Positions 45,309 through 56,486 of a stretch of DNA of 64,000 bases are shown here, piece by piece. Numbering within the stretch: the stretch's first letter is position 1; every line of letters starts with the position of its first letter. Origin of the DNA: Raphanus sativus. Lineage: Eukaryota > Streptophyta > Magnoliopsida > Brassicales > Brassicaceae. The translations under genes were made by a program, and so were the position numbers. The notes beneath the pieces were generated by a model that saw only the letters and a program-made list of their open reading frames with translations, was not told the DNA's origin and searched no databases. The DNA lies in NCBI RefSeq assembly GCF_000801105.2, contig NC_079516.1:26387043-26451042 (forward strand), given 5' to 3'.

Positions 45309-48300
45309 ATGAATGTCTGGTATCTTGACAATGGTGCCAGCAACCATATGAGTGGAACTCGTATATTCTTCTATGAGCTTGATGAAACTATCACAGGTAT
45401 GGTAAGATTTGGTGATGACTCGAGAATTGACATAAAAGGAAGAGGCTCTGTTCGTTTCGTATTTAAAGGTGGTGTGAAGAAAACTCTGAGCAATGTCTAC
45501 TATATTCCGGGTTTGAAAAGTAATATAGTTAGCTTAGGACAAGCTACCGAGGTTGGATGCGAAGTGCAGATGAAAGGAGAGACATTAACTCTGTTTGATC
45601 GGAATGGAGATGTGATGGTGAAAATGACTCGATCGAAAAATAGATTATATAAAGTAATGTTGCAGTCTAATCAAGCACTCTGCTTGCAAGTTGCTTCAGT
45701 AGGAGCATCGACGTTGTGGCACGCACGCTTGGGTCATGTTAACAAGGAGAAGTTGAAGATGATGGTTAACAAAGACTTAGTAGTTGGACTTCCTAGTATC
45801 AAGACTGATGAAGAAACCTGCGTTACTTGCCTTCGCGGAAAACAAACTAGGAAATCCTTTCCACAATCATCATCTTATCGAGCCTCTAATGTTCTTGAGT
45901 TGATCCATGGTGATCTGTGTGGACCCATCTCACCGTCAACACTAGCACAGAAACGATATGTATTTGTACTTATTGATGACCATACACGTTATATATGGAC
46001 AATATTATTGAAAGAGAAGTCTGAGGCGTTTGAAAAATTCAGAAACTTCAAAGGACTTGTGGAGCAAGAAACACAGAGAAAGATCAAAACCTTTCGAACA
46101 GACAGAGGTGGAGAATTCTTGTCTAATGAGTTTCAATCCTATTGTACCAAGAACAGAATCAAACGCCACCTCACGGCTCCCTACACTCCACAGCAGAACG
46201 GAGTTGTGGAACGACGCAATCGGACTTTGATGGAGATGACAAGAAGCATCTTGAAGCATATGCATATGCCAGACGAGTACTGGGGCGAAGCAGTCAGGCA
46301 TTCAACGTATCTTATTAACAGAGTTGCTACAAGATCGCTGGATGGAAGAACACCATATGAGGCTCTACGAGAAAGAAGACCAAACCTAAGTCATCTTCGT
46401 GTATTCGGTTGCATTTGCTACGCACGAACCGAAGCAGCTGGAAGGAAAAAGCTTGATGATAGATCAAGAGAACTCGTACACTTGGGAACAAAACATGGAT
46501 CTAAGGCTTATAGACTGCTAGATCCAGTAAACAAGCGAATCATAGTCAGTCGAGATGTCTGGTTCGATGAATGCAAAGAATGGAGTTGGAACAAAGCCAA
46601 GAAAACAGAGCATGATAGAGTGGAAGAACTTGTCGTTAGAACAAAAGGACTAAGTAATACAGCTGATCAAGACGAAACTGTGATAGATGGTGAAGAAGAT
46701 GAAGAGGACATTAATGGTGATGAAGAAGAACAGGAAGATGAAGGTGAAAACGAGCAACCACAACTCAGAAGATCTCAACGTGTAGTCACAAAGCCGTCAT
46801 ATCTCGACGACTACGTTATCTTAGCTGAGATTGAGTGTGAGCACTTGCTGATGCTCATAAACGATGAGCCATATGATTTCACTGAAGCAAAAACTTTGAA
46901 GGTATGGATTGACGCATGTAAGGATGAGCTTTTCTCTATAGAAAAGAATGACACTTGGGAGCTCGTTGAGTTACCAAAAGGGGTGAAACCGATTGGACTT
47001 AAATGGATATTTAAGATCAAACGTAATGCCGATGGAAGTATAAGCAAATATAAAGCACGATTGGTAGCAAAGGGGTACGTTCAGAGACATGGTATCGATT
47101 ATGACGAAGTATTTGCTCCGGTGGCTCGCATTGAGACTATACGAATGATCATAGCCATTGCTGCGTCTAATGGATGGGAAATTCACCATCTGGATGTGAA
47201 AACGGCGTTTCTCCATGGAGAACTGAAAGAAGAAGTGTTTGTGGTGCAACCAGAAGGATTCGTCGTGAAAGGCCAAGAGCACAAAGTATATCGACTTAGA
47301 CGAGCACTCTACGGCTTACGTCAAGCACCTAGAGCTTGGAACATCAAGTTAAACAAGATACTACGGGAACTAAGCTTTCAGAGATGCTCTAAAGAGCCTT
47401 CATTGTACCGGAAGGAGAAGAATGGAGATCTTCTCGTGGTCGTAGTCTATGTAGACGATCTACTTGTGACTGGTTCTTCAATGAAGCTTATACTAGAGTT
47501 TAAGAAGGAGGTGTCGATGAAATTTGAAATGAGCGACCTTGGCAAATTGACATACTATTTGAGAATAGAAGTTCATCAGCTAGACGACGGTATTGTCCTA
47601 AAACAAGATCGCTACGCACGCAAGATACTAGAAGAAACTGGAATGAACTCATGTAATGCTACACATGTGCCTATGGAGATGAATGCTGCTTTCTCTAAGG
47701 CAAACAACGAAGGAAAGATAGATGAAGGTCAGTACAGACGAAGTATAGGCTGTCTCAGATACTTGTTGCATACACGACCGGACTTGTCGTTCAGTGTAGG
47801 TGTGTTGAGTCGTTATATGCAAGACCCGAGAGAATCTCATGGAGCCGCGTTAAAGCAAATCTTGAGATATCTACGAGGAACGTGTGAACTAGGTCTATGG
47901 TTCAAACGAGGAAGAGGACTGAAGCTGGAAGGATTCAGTGACAGCTCACATAATGTCGATGCTGATGACGGAAAGAGCACTACAGGCCATATCTTCTACC
48001 TTGGCGAGAGTCCTATTACTTGGTGTTCAACCAAACAAGAGATAGTTGCTCTGTCTAGTTGTGAGGCTGAATTTATGGCTGCGACGGAGGCTGCAAAGCA
48101 AGCAATCTGGTTGCAAGAATTGCTTGGTGAAGTTGCGGGCAAAGAGATTGATCGAGTGGTCATCGAGTTGATAATAAATCTGCTATTGCCTTGACTAAGA
48201 ACCCTGTTTTCCATGGTCGAAGTAAGCATATACATAGGAGATTTCATTTCATACGAGAGTGCGTTGAGAACGAGTTGGTTGAGGTTGAGCACATACCGGG

Positions 48301-48454
48301 GTCTGAGCAAAAGGCAGACATTCTTACGAAGTCTCTTGGAAGAACAAAGTTCAAAGAGATGAGAGAGCTGATCGGAGTGCAAGTTGTGAGTGATGAGAGG
48401 TTTAAGCTTAAGGGGAAGAATGTTGAGTTAAGCTTAAACATCAAGGAAACTTAG
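45309..48454 (+). pseudogene. Copia Pol (protease, integrase, RT, RNase H), one frameshift near the end
   Basis: Open from upstream of ATG 45309 to 48194, then continuing in another frame at 48191-48454. Order: protease region [13 protein letters not shown], with DNGA where D-S/T-G-A is usual; integrase zinc region ([27 protein letters not shown]); integrase core ([35 protein letters not shown]); RT ([31 protein letters not shown]; catalytic YVDD in [11 protein letters not shown]); RNase H ([19 protein letters not shown]). Loss of one base near 48160 throws the frame before the conserved [12 protein letters not shown] segment; the last piece supplies KADILTKSLGRTKF. All catalytic residues seem to be present. 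Confidence 0.88.
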
Positions 48455-48683
48455 TGTGGAAGTTAAAAGACCTAATCCTAATATGATGAGAAGAATAAGT
48501 TGTATGTGTTTTAGGATTAGGATAAATTAAAAGGCTATATATATGATGATGTTGATGAGGAGTCAATGTGTGACGAGAATAGCTTTTGTGTTTGATACAT
48601 TATTATTGAGTGATTGAATAAGAGAAGGAATTCTTATTATTTGTGTGCTTGAGCTTTTACATTAGTTTGCTTGTGATTCTATA
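48421..48683 (+). repeat. 3' LTR of the second Copia element
   Basis: Matches 44009-44271 except for A at 48491 where the 5' LTR has G. Followed by the AAAAC target duplication. Confidence 0.93.
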
Positions 48684-48776
48684 AAAACATGACGCCTCCA
48701 ACGGCATGAAAGAACAACAAAACACAACTACTAGTGAGACAGAGCCACGACCTAAAATCGCAGCTCCCAGCACAAA

Positions 48777-49112
48777 TCACTTTCTCCACTCAAAAAGACC
48801 TCTGTAAATAACCATCCTCATGATCGCATCGCTTCTTCCGCAAGTAAACTTTCTTATCCAAACCGGATCACCTTGCGCTACATAAGACTGCGTTCTTCTC
48901 TCCTTTATTACACTACGAGCTATCATAAAAGCAGCTTTGTTTGCACCTCTACGAGCCTGACGCACCTCCCACTCAGCAATCTGGCTCATCACTTCTCTTA
49001 TCTCAACTCCATATGCACGAAAGGCAGGGCAAACTCTTGGTTTGTTCACGGCCATCACCAATTCCGAATCTTCCATTTCAAAAATTACATTTGCGATTTT
49101 ATGAGCACACAT
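48777..49112 (-). pseudogene. RNase H-like domain fragment (LINE-derived)
   Basis: About 111 residues on the minus strand resembling the C-terminal RNase H (RVT_3 type) of plant LINE-related proteins: SELVMAVNKPRVCPAFRAYG, EIREVMSQIAEWEVRQARRG, ANKAAFMIARSVI, then SYVAQGDPVWI. The N-terminal half of the domain is missing, so it cannot be active. Its 5' end lies at the 15-base direct repeat at 49117. Confidence 0.65.
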
Positions 49113-49131
49113 ACTCTTGGTAATTTAGTAA

Positions 49132-49973
49132 TTATATACATTGTTTTAGTATATAGCCGACCTTGTGGAAAAAAGATTTATTGAGGCTACTGTGATTTGG
49201 AAAACAAAATACTCTCGTAGTTACTTTTTTTGTCACAAACTTTCTCGTAGTTACAATTACCAAAAATTGAAAACAAAACGACAGTTTCAATATTAGAGCT
49301 ATTGTGATATGGGAAACAAAATACTTTCACATAGTTATTACTACAATTACCAAAATTTGAAAATACACAACCATTTCAGTATTAGAATAGAGACAAGATC
49401 CTTATCCATCGATTTTGACATGTGCATGCACACCGAGAATCTAAAAGTTCTTTAGTTTTTGGTGTCCCACTACATAGACATGAAACGAGTAATTAGTTGT
49501 AGAAAACGTGTGGATCCAAAGAGAACAAAGTTTAATATTGATAATAGACGGCAAGATCCATATTCATCGTTCTTTTAACATGCGAAAGCACATGAAGACT
49601 TTAAATGTTTCTTTTAAAATTTTCTTGAATCACTTCAAATGTATGCTACCATACAGACATTAACAGAGGTGTCAGGGACGTGTGAAATTCAGTTATCTCA
49701 TTCTTCAGTGATTTTATTTAATAAATAACCAAAAAACAGCTCCTAGATGGATTAAGTTTTTAAACTAATGGTTTACCATTAGGTTACACGTACGTTTGTG
49801 TAATTTTCGAGTTCAAAGGGTTCCTACCGAACTTTCTGATTTCTTGTTTCTGGAATGAACTTGTTCTTTGATGGTTAAATAAGTCAAGAGATTAAATAAA
49901 TAAGCACTTTAGAACTGAGACTTTGAATATGTTTCTATTATCTTCTCTGCTATATATACAAAATTTATAGGCT
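49132..49973. other. Spacer and 3' flank of the DUF241 paralogue, with a 113-bp tandem repeat
   Basis: Two diverged copies of about 113 bases: GAGGCTACTGTGATTTGGAA near 49182 and GAGCTATTGTGATATGGGAA near 49295, each followed by AACAAAATACT, AGTTA and ACAATTACCAAAA. The rest is AT-rich without recognisable genes; from about 49900 it is probably the 3' UTR of the minus-strand DUF241 copy. Confidence 0.5.
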
Positions 49974-50754
49974 TTATTGGCCTAACGTGTTAAGAATTAA
50001 GACTCTATATTTGATCAATGACTTTGAAAGTGATTCAACTCCATCTTCAAGATCTTGAATGCATGATACTAGAATCTGAACATCTTCTATCTTCATGGTT
50101 TTTTCAGATTGAAATTCAGAATCAACCCTTGTGAATTCGTTTGCTTGTGCTTCACATGATACTCTTTTCTGGCTCACTAGCTTTGAGACAAGTGACCATT
50201 TGCCACAAGTCTTTGATCCAGACATGTAGCTGAAGAGAGAATCAAACAGAGCAATTGTAACAACTTCTGCTTCTCCAAAGACAGCCAAAGACTCTCCGTC
50301 TTGTGCAACCTTCAAAGGCTTTTGAACTTTCTGGAATGTCTTTTTGAGGAACTTTCTTGAGGCCAAGTATTTCTTCACCTCTCCTGATAAATCTCCTCGC
50401 TTTCTTCGTAGAATCGATTGGATCTCCATGAGACCCTCTTTCATCTGCGATAAAGCTACCTTAGAAATGTTGCACAAATCCAAGATCCTTAGTGATCCAT
50501 CAAGAAGCTGCTCGACGGCTTTCTTGTTCTGTCCTTTAGCTAGAGCCTGTTGTATGATGGTTAGGCAAATAACCTTGCCAAGAGACTCATGTAGCTCTAG
50601 AAGGTTGTCAATTCTTTTGCAGATTGAGTAGGTGGAAGATGTTGAGGCTTTCTCAGATGGATCTCAATCTGGCCAACTGCTCATCGAGATGAGTAGCTTG
50701 TGGGTGAGTTCTAGAAGGGAAACTGTTAGAGCGAACGTGGAAAGAGGCTGCCAT
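49974..50754 (-). pseudogene. DUF241 paralogue with a single-base frameshift
   Basis: Starts at ATG 50754-50752 (MAASFHVRSNSFPSRTHPQ) and is alignable along its whole length with the intact gene at 33715-34506. After about 34 codons an extra base within about 50657-50663 brings in TGA. Discounting it, the frame reads on through LDGSLRILDLCNISKVALSQ to LSKSLIKYRVLILNTLGQ and the same stop position. The 170 downstream residues are open by themselves, with normal-looking substitutions. This could be a recent pseudogene, an allele, or an assembly error. Confidence 0.85.
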
Positions 50755-51807
50755 TTTTCAGGAATCTAAGTTCTTTGGTATTGGTCAAAGAGAAGATGTT
50801 GAGAGTGAAAGCTGTTTGTTCTGCCTTCTCATTGCCTCTTCAGTCAATACATATATACACATCTAGGAAAGAGTTGCAAAAGGGATCTCTTGGTGATTAT
50901 AATATTAACAGCATTAATACAATATGTCAATATGTCCCTTTCAAGATGGCACAAGGCATCTTTTTCTCCTTACAATATGTCAATAATGGTAGAGATCTCC
51001 ACCATATAAGCTCAGTGTCTCCCTCCAGACATCTCAATTTACCTAATGCATTGAGATTAGTTTCATTGCAATGAGATATATTCCAGTCTGGCTTGTCTGC
51101 TATTCAAGGCAATGCCACTCGTGTTTTTTTTTTAATGACAATTGTGTTTCTTTTTAATGATGATTGTGAAAAATAAGACATCACAAGAAAAAGTTATGCG
51201 TACGATATTGTACTCATTGTATTTTTTTTTTTAACACAATTTACTTTCATTCAAAGTCAAACTTTCGAAATACAATGACAAGAGAATTAGTAATCTTCTA
51301 TGTTTATGTTGATATACAAACATAAATTACCAACAACTATTGATACCAAAATACGATTAACAAAAAGATAGTTTGCCGAGAGGCGAGACACTCTTTCCTT
51401 AATTCTTTTGTTGCCTGTAGTGTGACGGTTTAATGCAATCAAGAATATGAGTCCATAGAAGCTCGGCTTGGCGCGCGCGCATAGTTTAGTTTGGGTTCAC
51501 TCCTTTCTATAATTGTCTCAAGGTCTCTAACATTGTTCATACTACCCCACAATATCGCCATATCCATTTTGTGCATGTCATGCAACAAACATAGAACAAG
51601 CATTTCTCATTTAGAAAACCCATTAATCAGAAAGTTGCCCGGAAAATATTGGCGCAACATGTCTTGAAATTGAGTTCCAATTCTAGGGACTTCACGAATA
51701 GTTTCATTCTTCTGTTGCAGTTCTGCTAAAACAAATTCATAATCAGCATATCTTGATTGAGAAAAAGATCCACGGCGAGCGAAATCAGCTAGAAAATAGC
51801 TAGCTAA
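50755..51807. other. DUF241 copy 5' flank and an unidentified retro-like tail
   Basis: The left part, to about 51110, resembles the 5' flank of the other DUF241 gene (shared CTGCCTTCTCA and ACATATATACAC words). From about 51222 a poly(T) tract followed by TTTACTTTCATTCAAAG resembles the minus-strand 3' end of LINE-type insertions seen at 18811 and 35011. A minus-strand frame at 51607-51819 (LLASYFLADFARRGSF; LRQYFPGNFLINGF) has no function I can name. GC-rich CTTGGCGCGCGCGC lies near 51468. Confidence 0.4.
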
Positions 51808-52059
51808 AAGCATATCCAATGTAAAACTCTATTTTTTCCTCTAAAATGGAGTAAAAGTGAATATGGAGTAAAATTGTTCCAACTCTACTCCATTTTTCAC
51901 TCCATAATGGAGTTATGAACAAACAAAAAATATATTACTCCATTTATGGAGTAAATTTCAAAATGGAGTGAGATATGGAGTTGTGTTGGAGCATATGTTA
52001 CTCCATAATCACTTTTACTTCATTTTGGAGTTAAAAATGGAGTTAGGTTGGAGATGCCC
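51808..52059. mobile_element. Harbinger/Tourist-like MITE (252 bp)
   Basis: The right end, read inward, is GGGCATCTCCAACCTAACTCC and the left end is AAGCATATCCAATGTAAAACTC, a degenerate inverted repeat that goes on through TCTAAAATGGAG and TCCAAAATGAAG. TAA trinucleotides flank it at 51805-51807 and 52060-52062. The inside is full of ACTCCAT/ATGGAGT words in both orientations. No coding sequence. Confidence 0.7.
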
Positions 52060-53153
52060 TAATCTATACTATTAAAGTAAAATACCTAATAGCTTTTTGC
52101 CACTGCCTTTTTGAGTTATTTACGACCAAATGCCACTGTCTTCTTCTTCTTTTTTTTAAAACATTTTCGTTCAATTACAAAGCCCATCAGCCTATCCTAT
52201 GGAAAAAAAAATCGAAATTTACAAAGCCCATCAGCCTATAAAAAAAAATCAAATGTAATCTACACACAAATCCATCACCAAATATATCATCTGCTTATTC
52301 AATTAAATATCTCAGCCCATACTAATTATAATCCCAGCCCATCACCAAATATACCATTTCATTCACTTTGAACCTCTTCTCCTTCAAATCTTTGTCTTGC
52401 AAAACTTTTTCAAATCATATACCTGAAATGAAAACACTAAGAAAGATGAATATGATGATATTTTCTATTTCCTACATTATCATGAAAACGAAATATAAAT
52501 TAAATGTACTCCTATTTTCATAAACCAAGATACCAATATTTTCAATAAATATCGTTTATTCATTCAAAATAAAATTAAATGTACTCCTATATTTTGGGAG
52601 CTATTGGGATCGATTTGCTAGATATTTAAACTGCTCATACATTTTAGCAAGTATCAATAATAATATATATTGCGTTTGACTCAAAGATATCAAACAGAGG
52701 GGTGCAAGTTATTTAATGCCTATAATCACGTTTCAAATCAATGTAAAACCAAATATATAAGGAAAACATATTTAAGCTACTCCTACATTTTAGCAAGTCT
52801 AGATGATAATATCGATTTCCAAGCATTGATTTTAAAGGTGCAAGTTACGATTTGCCTATAATCACCTTTCAAATCAATTTAAAACCAAATATATAAGCAA
52901 AACCATGATAAGATCTCGCCAAGATATATTTACATTGAAAAACAGTTTCCGTATTTCCATATTTTGTTTTCTTTAAACTACTCACGCCTATAATATAGGT
53001 AACTACAATTACTACTATTAATGAATTAATAAATACTATTAACTATAGATTATTCTCCAAGTTTTCTTAAAACCTAAACATCACGCGGAACCCGACTCCT
53101 ATTATAAATAACGACGTCTTACAAGGCACAAACTCATACTGTCAAACAAATAA

Positions 53154-53638
53154 ATGGCTCCTAAAATCGCAACCAAACCATTCTCATCACCTAATGAATC
53201 AAAAATCCCCATCATCGAGTTGAAACCTAAGCACACCACCAAGATGGTTCATGTCAAAGTTCTACATTCTTGGAGACAAAACATTCAACCAGGGGGTGAA
53301 ACAATGGAATTCGTTCTGGCTGATGAAAATGTAACCATCTATTCATTTTTTTCAATAAAATTCATGCAACTTGCAAAAAGACTTACATTGAGAGTAAAGG
53401 CAGTGATCTTCTGGTTGGAGTGTGGTGCAACATCCGCAACTTGCATGTTAGGCCTGCAAGAGGAGCTTTCCGCACAACCAATAACCCCTGCAAGATTGTA
53501 TTTAATCAATCTACTGTCGTTACTCGGTCCAGTTTCGTGAATGATGATTTGTATCTTAACTTGATCGATTTCCAGACAGTTCTATCCGGAACACTTGATG
53601 ATAAGTTTCTAATTGGTACTAAACCTTCAAATGTATAA
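53154..53638 (+). pseudogene. Helitron RPA1-like gene, 5' two exons only
   Basis: Replication protein A large-subunit-like gene of the type plant Helitrons carry (single-strand DNA-binding OB fold, DUF223-like). ATG at 53154; exon 1 includes HTTKMVHVKVLHSWRQNIQ and GGETMEFVLADEN, then a donor-like GTAACC near 53329. A second exon from about 53392 reads VGVWCNIRNLHVRPARGAFR, TTNNPCKIVFNQSTVV and DLYLNLIDFQTVLSGTLDD before a possible donor near 53621. The remaining two-thirds of the usual protein, including the zinc-binding C-terminal OB fold, is not seen, so I treat it as truncated. Confidence 0.6.
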
Positions 53639-55375
53639 AACTTTTGTCTCTATACCTTTTAATGAAGACATGTACATGAATTGTATCTATACAGTCAACT
53701 CACTAAGTATAAAACATATACCTATTCTCATGTATAATCCCGAAAATTAAAGCTATAGTCGGAAACTTATCTGTGTATTGTAGATAGATAGTTCATAAAG
53801 GAATGAAGTCTGTAGTCTTTGATTGATTCACATCGCCTTTGGACTCTTTGTGATAGGTCACAAGGCTTAAGATGTTCCTGCAAAGTTAGCATCAATGTTT
53901 ATAAAATTAGTGTACGTATTCGTGAATAAAGCTTATCCTTGGAACTGAAGTTAACTAAAATACCTGACTGAGAATTATTTCATTCAACTCGCTCATGAAT
54001 GGGGTTCTGTCAACAACATGGACCTGTAACCATTGTTCCCCATCATCAATTCATAGACACATCAAGTTCTCAAGGATAAATGAACAGAAACATTCACAGT
54101 GAGAGAGAGGAAATCAACTGCAAATAATGATAAACTACTAACGCTTTAAGAGAAAGACATCATCTGTCTATGCTTCTTATCTGCTCCTTCAATCCTTCAA
54201 CATGTTTATCTTGGTGCTCACAATGTAAGCAATCCTAAATGCACCACCTGTACCACAATTGTATTCTTAGCTAAGTCAGCTCACTAAAATGTAAAGCATA
54301 TACCATTTCTCATTTTAACTCAACCAAATAAATCTATAGTACGAGACTTATCTGTGTACTAGAAGGTTTTTGTTTGATTTTGCCTCATGTCTTTCATCAT
54401 TATTTAACTGTCAGCTTTGTTCTGTAAAATTAGCAAAAGTGAAAGAAAAAAATATATCACCACTTTTTGGTTATCATCTTGCAGATGAGAAAAAGTAAAA
54501 AAATAAAAAGAAAAATGTTAAAAAGCAAAAAAATTGTATCTCACCTGAGGTTTGAGAGAGACTTGAAGTGCACTAAGCAATCTCCCGGTAGAGCTTTCGG
54601 ATTTCCAAGTCTGAAAAAGGGCGGACTGACTTTCAAGTGCTTGAATATCATAATTAGGACGAAGCCCAACAACAACAACAGTTTCAAAAATCCTTCAGGA
54701 ATCCTTTAATGCTTTATCATCCTGTTTGAGACAAAACTGTTTAAAGATCCATCCATCGAAGTGAAATATAGTTATTCAAGGGATTGGTGAAAACGTACCA
54801 CATAGTGGACCTTTTATTTCGCACACGAACGCTTTCTACTGCTCAACATGATATCTTCGTGTTAAGGATTTCACAGAAGTTTCTAACTGCTTTGAAGACT
54901 CTGACTCATCTTTCTTTTCAAAATTTTGCCTTCAGCTCTGAAATGGAAAAAAAATAAAGTTTTTTTTAAAGATCATCATTGATGTTAGAGTTTGGCAAAT
55001 ATAAAAAAAAATTATTATCTGCAGATATAGGGTGTGGTCAAATCCTCCATCAAAGACATCATCTGTCTCTGTTTCTTCTCTGCTCCTTCCATCCTCTGTT
55101 CCATAGATTTATCTAACTTCTCGCTGCTTCTGTCTCCATTTACCGTTTCGTTGTCTTTCAAGTCTTCTTTTCACTTTCTCAAAGATATCTGAATAAAAAA
55201 AATCAACAAAACATTCGATTTCTTGAATCGGGTTTTCAAAACTTAACATGCATATCTCAGATCGAAGGAAAAAAATTGGGTAGTTACCTTTTAATACAGA
55301 GATGAACAAGACATTCTATCTCGATTTTTTTCTCTTTCTTCTATTTCTACTGTTTGTTCCCCGTCGCAGAAAAGG

Positions 55376-55629
55376 ATCCAGATCTTCGTGAAAACCCTAA
55401 CGGAGAAGACGATAACCCTCCAGGTCGGTTCCTCTGACACCTACGAGAACGTCAAATCGAGATAGAAGACAAAGAAGGAATCCCATCGGAGCAGCAGCGC
55501 CTCCTTTTCGCCGGGAAACGGCTCGAGGATGGAAGCAATCTCGCCGACTACAACATCCAAAAGGAGTCCACGCGTCACCTGGTCCTCCGTCTGAGAGGAG
55601 GAGCGAAGAAGAGGAAGAAGAAGGATTGC
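55376..55629 (+). pseudogene. Ubiquitin-eS31 (RPS27a) fusion fragment captured in a Helitron
   Basis: Codons from 55376 read as ubiquitin with ATC in place of the start ATG: QIFVKTLTEKTITLQV, then, after loss of one base at about codon 30, [32 protein letters not shown] and HLVLRLRGG ending at 55602. The next codons give AKKRKKK, the start of ribosomal protein eS31 as fused to ubiquitin in plants; the similarity ends near 55629. The span is 227 bases where 76 codons need 228, consistent with the single deletion. There are also non-consensus residues (for example G10E). No intron lies inside. Confidence 0.9.
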
Positions 55630-56454
55630 TATTTTTGTTACATTTTCTTTTTTTTTTCTCTTCAACAATTGCAGGATCTATGTTAAAGATCCAGTCGACG
55701 CTTTCCTAATCTGATTTTTTTTTGTCTGTGAAAACAAAAGTGTCGGCAGAGTTTACATTTTATTTTTTGCATTATCCGACATTTTGTAATAATAGGGACC
55801 ATATAGTTTTTTGTCTTTTTTATTAAACAGAAGAAAAATATTAAAAAACATTTGGGTCATTGTTGTAAGCCCAGATATATATGTAAACAGGTCTTAATAT
55901 TCATTAGAACAAATAAGATTCAAAATTAATTTCAATATCCCATTAAACAAATCTGAGAATATGATTTCCTATTACACTTTAAAAATAAATTAACAAAACT
56001 AACACAAACCAGCTACTACAACCCAAAAATATACATAATGGTCACTCAAGAAAAAAAAAACTAGAACTACAAAACTATACAAAAACATATTTTATATCTG
56101 TAATTTTAAAAATTACATATATAGTTATTAATTATTACAAATTTTTAAAATTATAGTCGTATATTAGTTTATTAGTTTTATGTACACAGACACACATATA
56201 TATAAAATAATACAAATTAAAATTTTAACAATACTTTCAAAACTTCTCAATGATAAATAGTAAAAATATATTGATGTGTATAGTTCTATATATATATATA
56301 TTATAATTACAATCAGATTATATATTATTACATTTATATATTAATACTTATTATTCTCATTAAATAAACCATCTACTACACATATAACATAAAATATTTA
56401 ATTAAAAATGATATAAATATAATATGTTCAAAATATATTTGAAAAATACACAAT

Positions 56455-56475
56455 CCCGCGCTTTGAAAGCGCGGG
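56455..56475 (+). other. Helitron 3' terminal hairpin
   Basis: Perfect 10-base stem with a one-base loop, 11 bases before the CTAG end. In Helitrons this hairpin acts as the stop signal for rolling-circle transposition. Confidence 0.88.
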
Positions 56476-56486
56476 TCAAAATCTAG

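Larger units (their letters stand above)
44009..48683 (+). mobile_element. Second Ty1/Copia retrotransposon, young but frameshifted
   Basis: Element of 4675 bases with 263-base LTRs at 44009-44271 and 48421-48683 and the target duplication AAAAC at 44004-44008 and 48684-48688. The LTRs differ by one base that I can see (G at 44079, A at 48491). The LTR ends are TG...TA rather than TG...CA. The primer-binding site TGGTATCAGAGCCA follows the left LTR after two or three Ts; a polypurine tract (AAGGGGAAGAA) ends at 48420. Gag and Pol are in different frames and the RNase H end has a one-base loss. Confidence 0.95.
43968..49116 (-). mobile_element. RNase H-bearing retro-fragment, later split by a Copia element
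   Basis: TTGGTAATTTAGTAA occurs at 43953-43967 and 49117-49131, a perfect 15-base direct repeat. Without the Copia element (44009-48683) and one AAAAC, about 470 bases remain between them, most of it an RNase H-like frame on the minus strand. The repeat length fits L1-type insertion of a 5'-truncated LINE, but the expected poly(T) at the left is not clear (an A-run then TTTT is seen), so the mechanism is uncertain. Confidence 0.55.
52063..56486 (+). mobile_element. Helitron (4.4 kb) with RPA1-like gene and ubiquitin-eS31 capture
   Basis: The 5' end TCTATACTATTAAAG at 52063 follows an A. The 3' end has a perfect hairpin, CCCGCGCTTT, one G, AAAGCGCGGG at 56455-56475, then TCAAAATCTAG to 56486 and a T, the expected A/T insertion site with CTAG terminus. 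No Rep or helicase sequence is seen, so it is non-autonomous. It contains an RPA1-like gene fragment (53154-53638) and a ubiquitin-eS31 fragment (55376-55629). Between them the GACATCATCTGTCT...TCTGCTCCTTC sequence near 54165 recurs near 55055, an internal duplication. Confidence 0.85.

Noticed and set aside
55441..55668. Minus-strand 75-codon frame
   Set aside because: Antisense to the ubiquitin-eS31 fragment.
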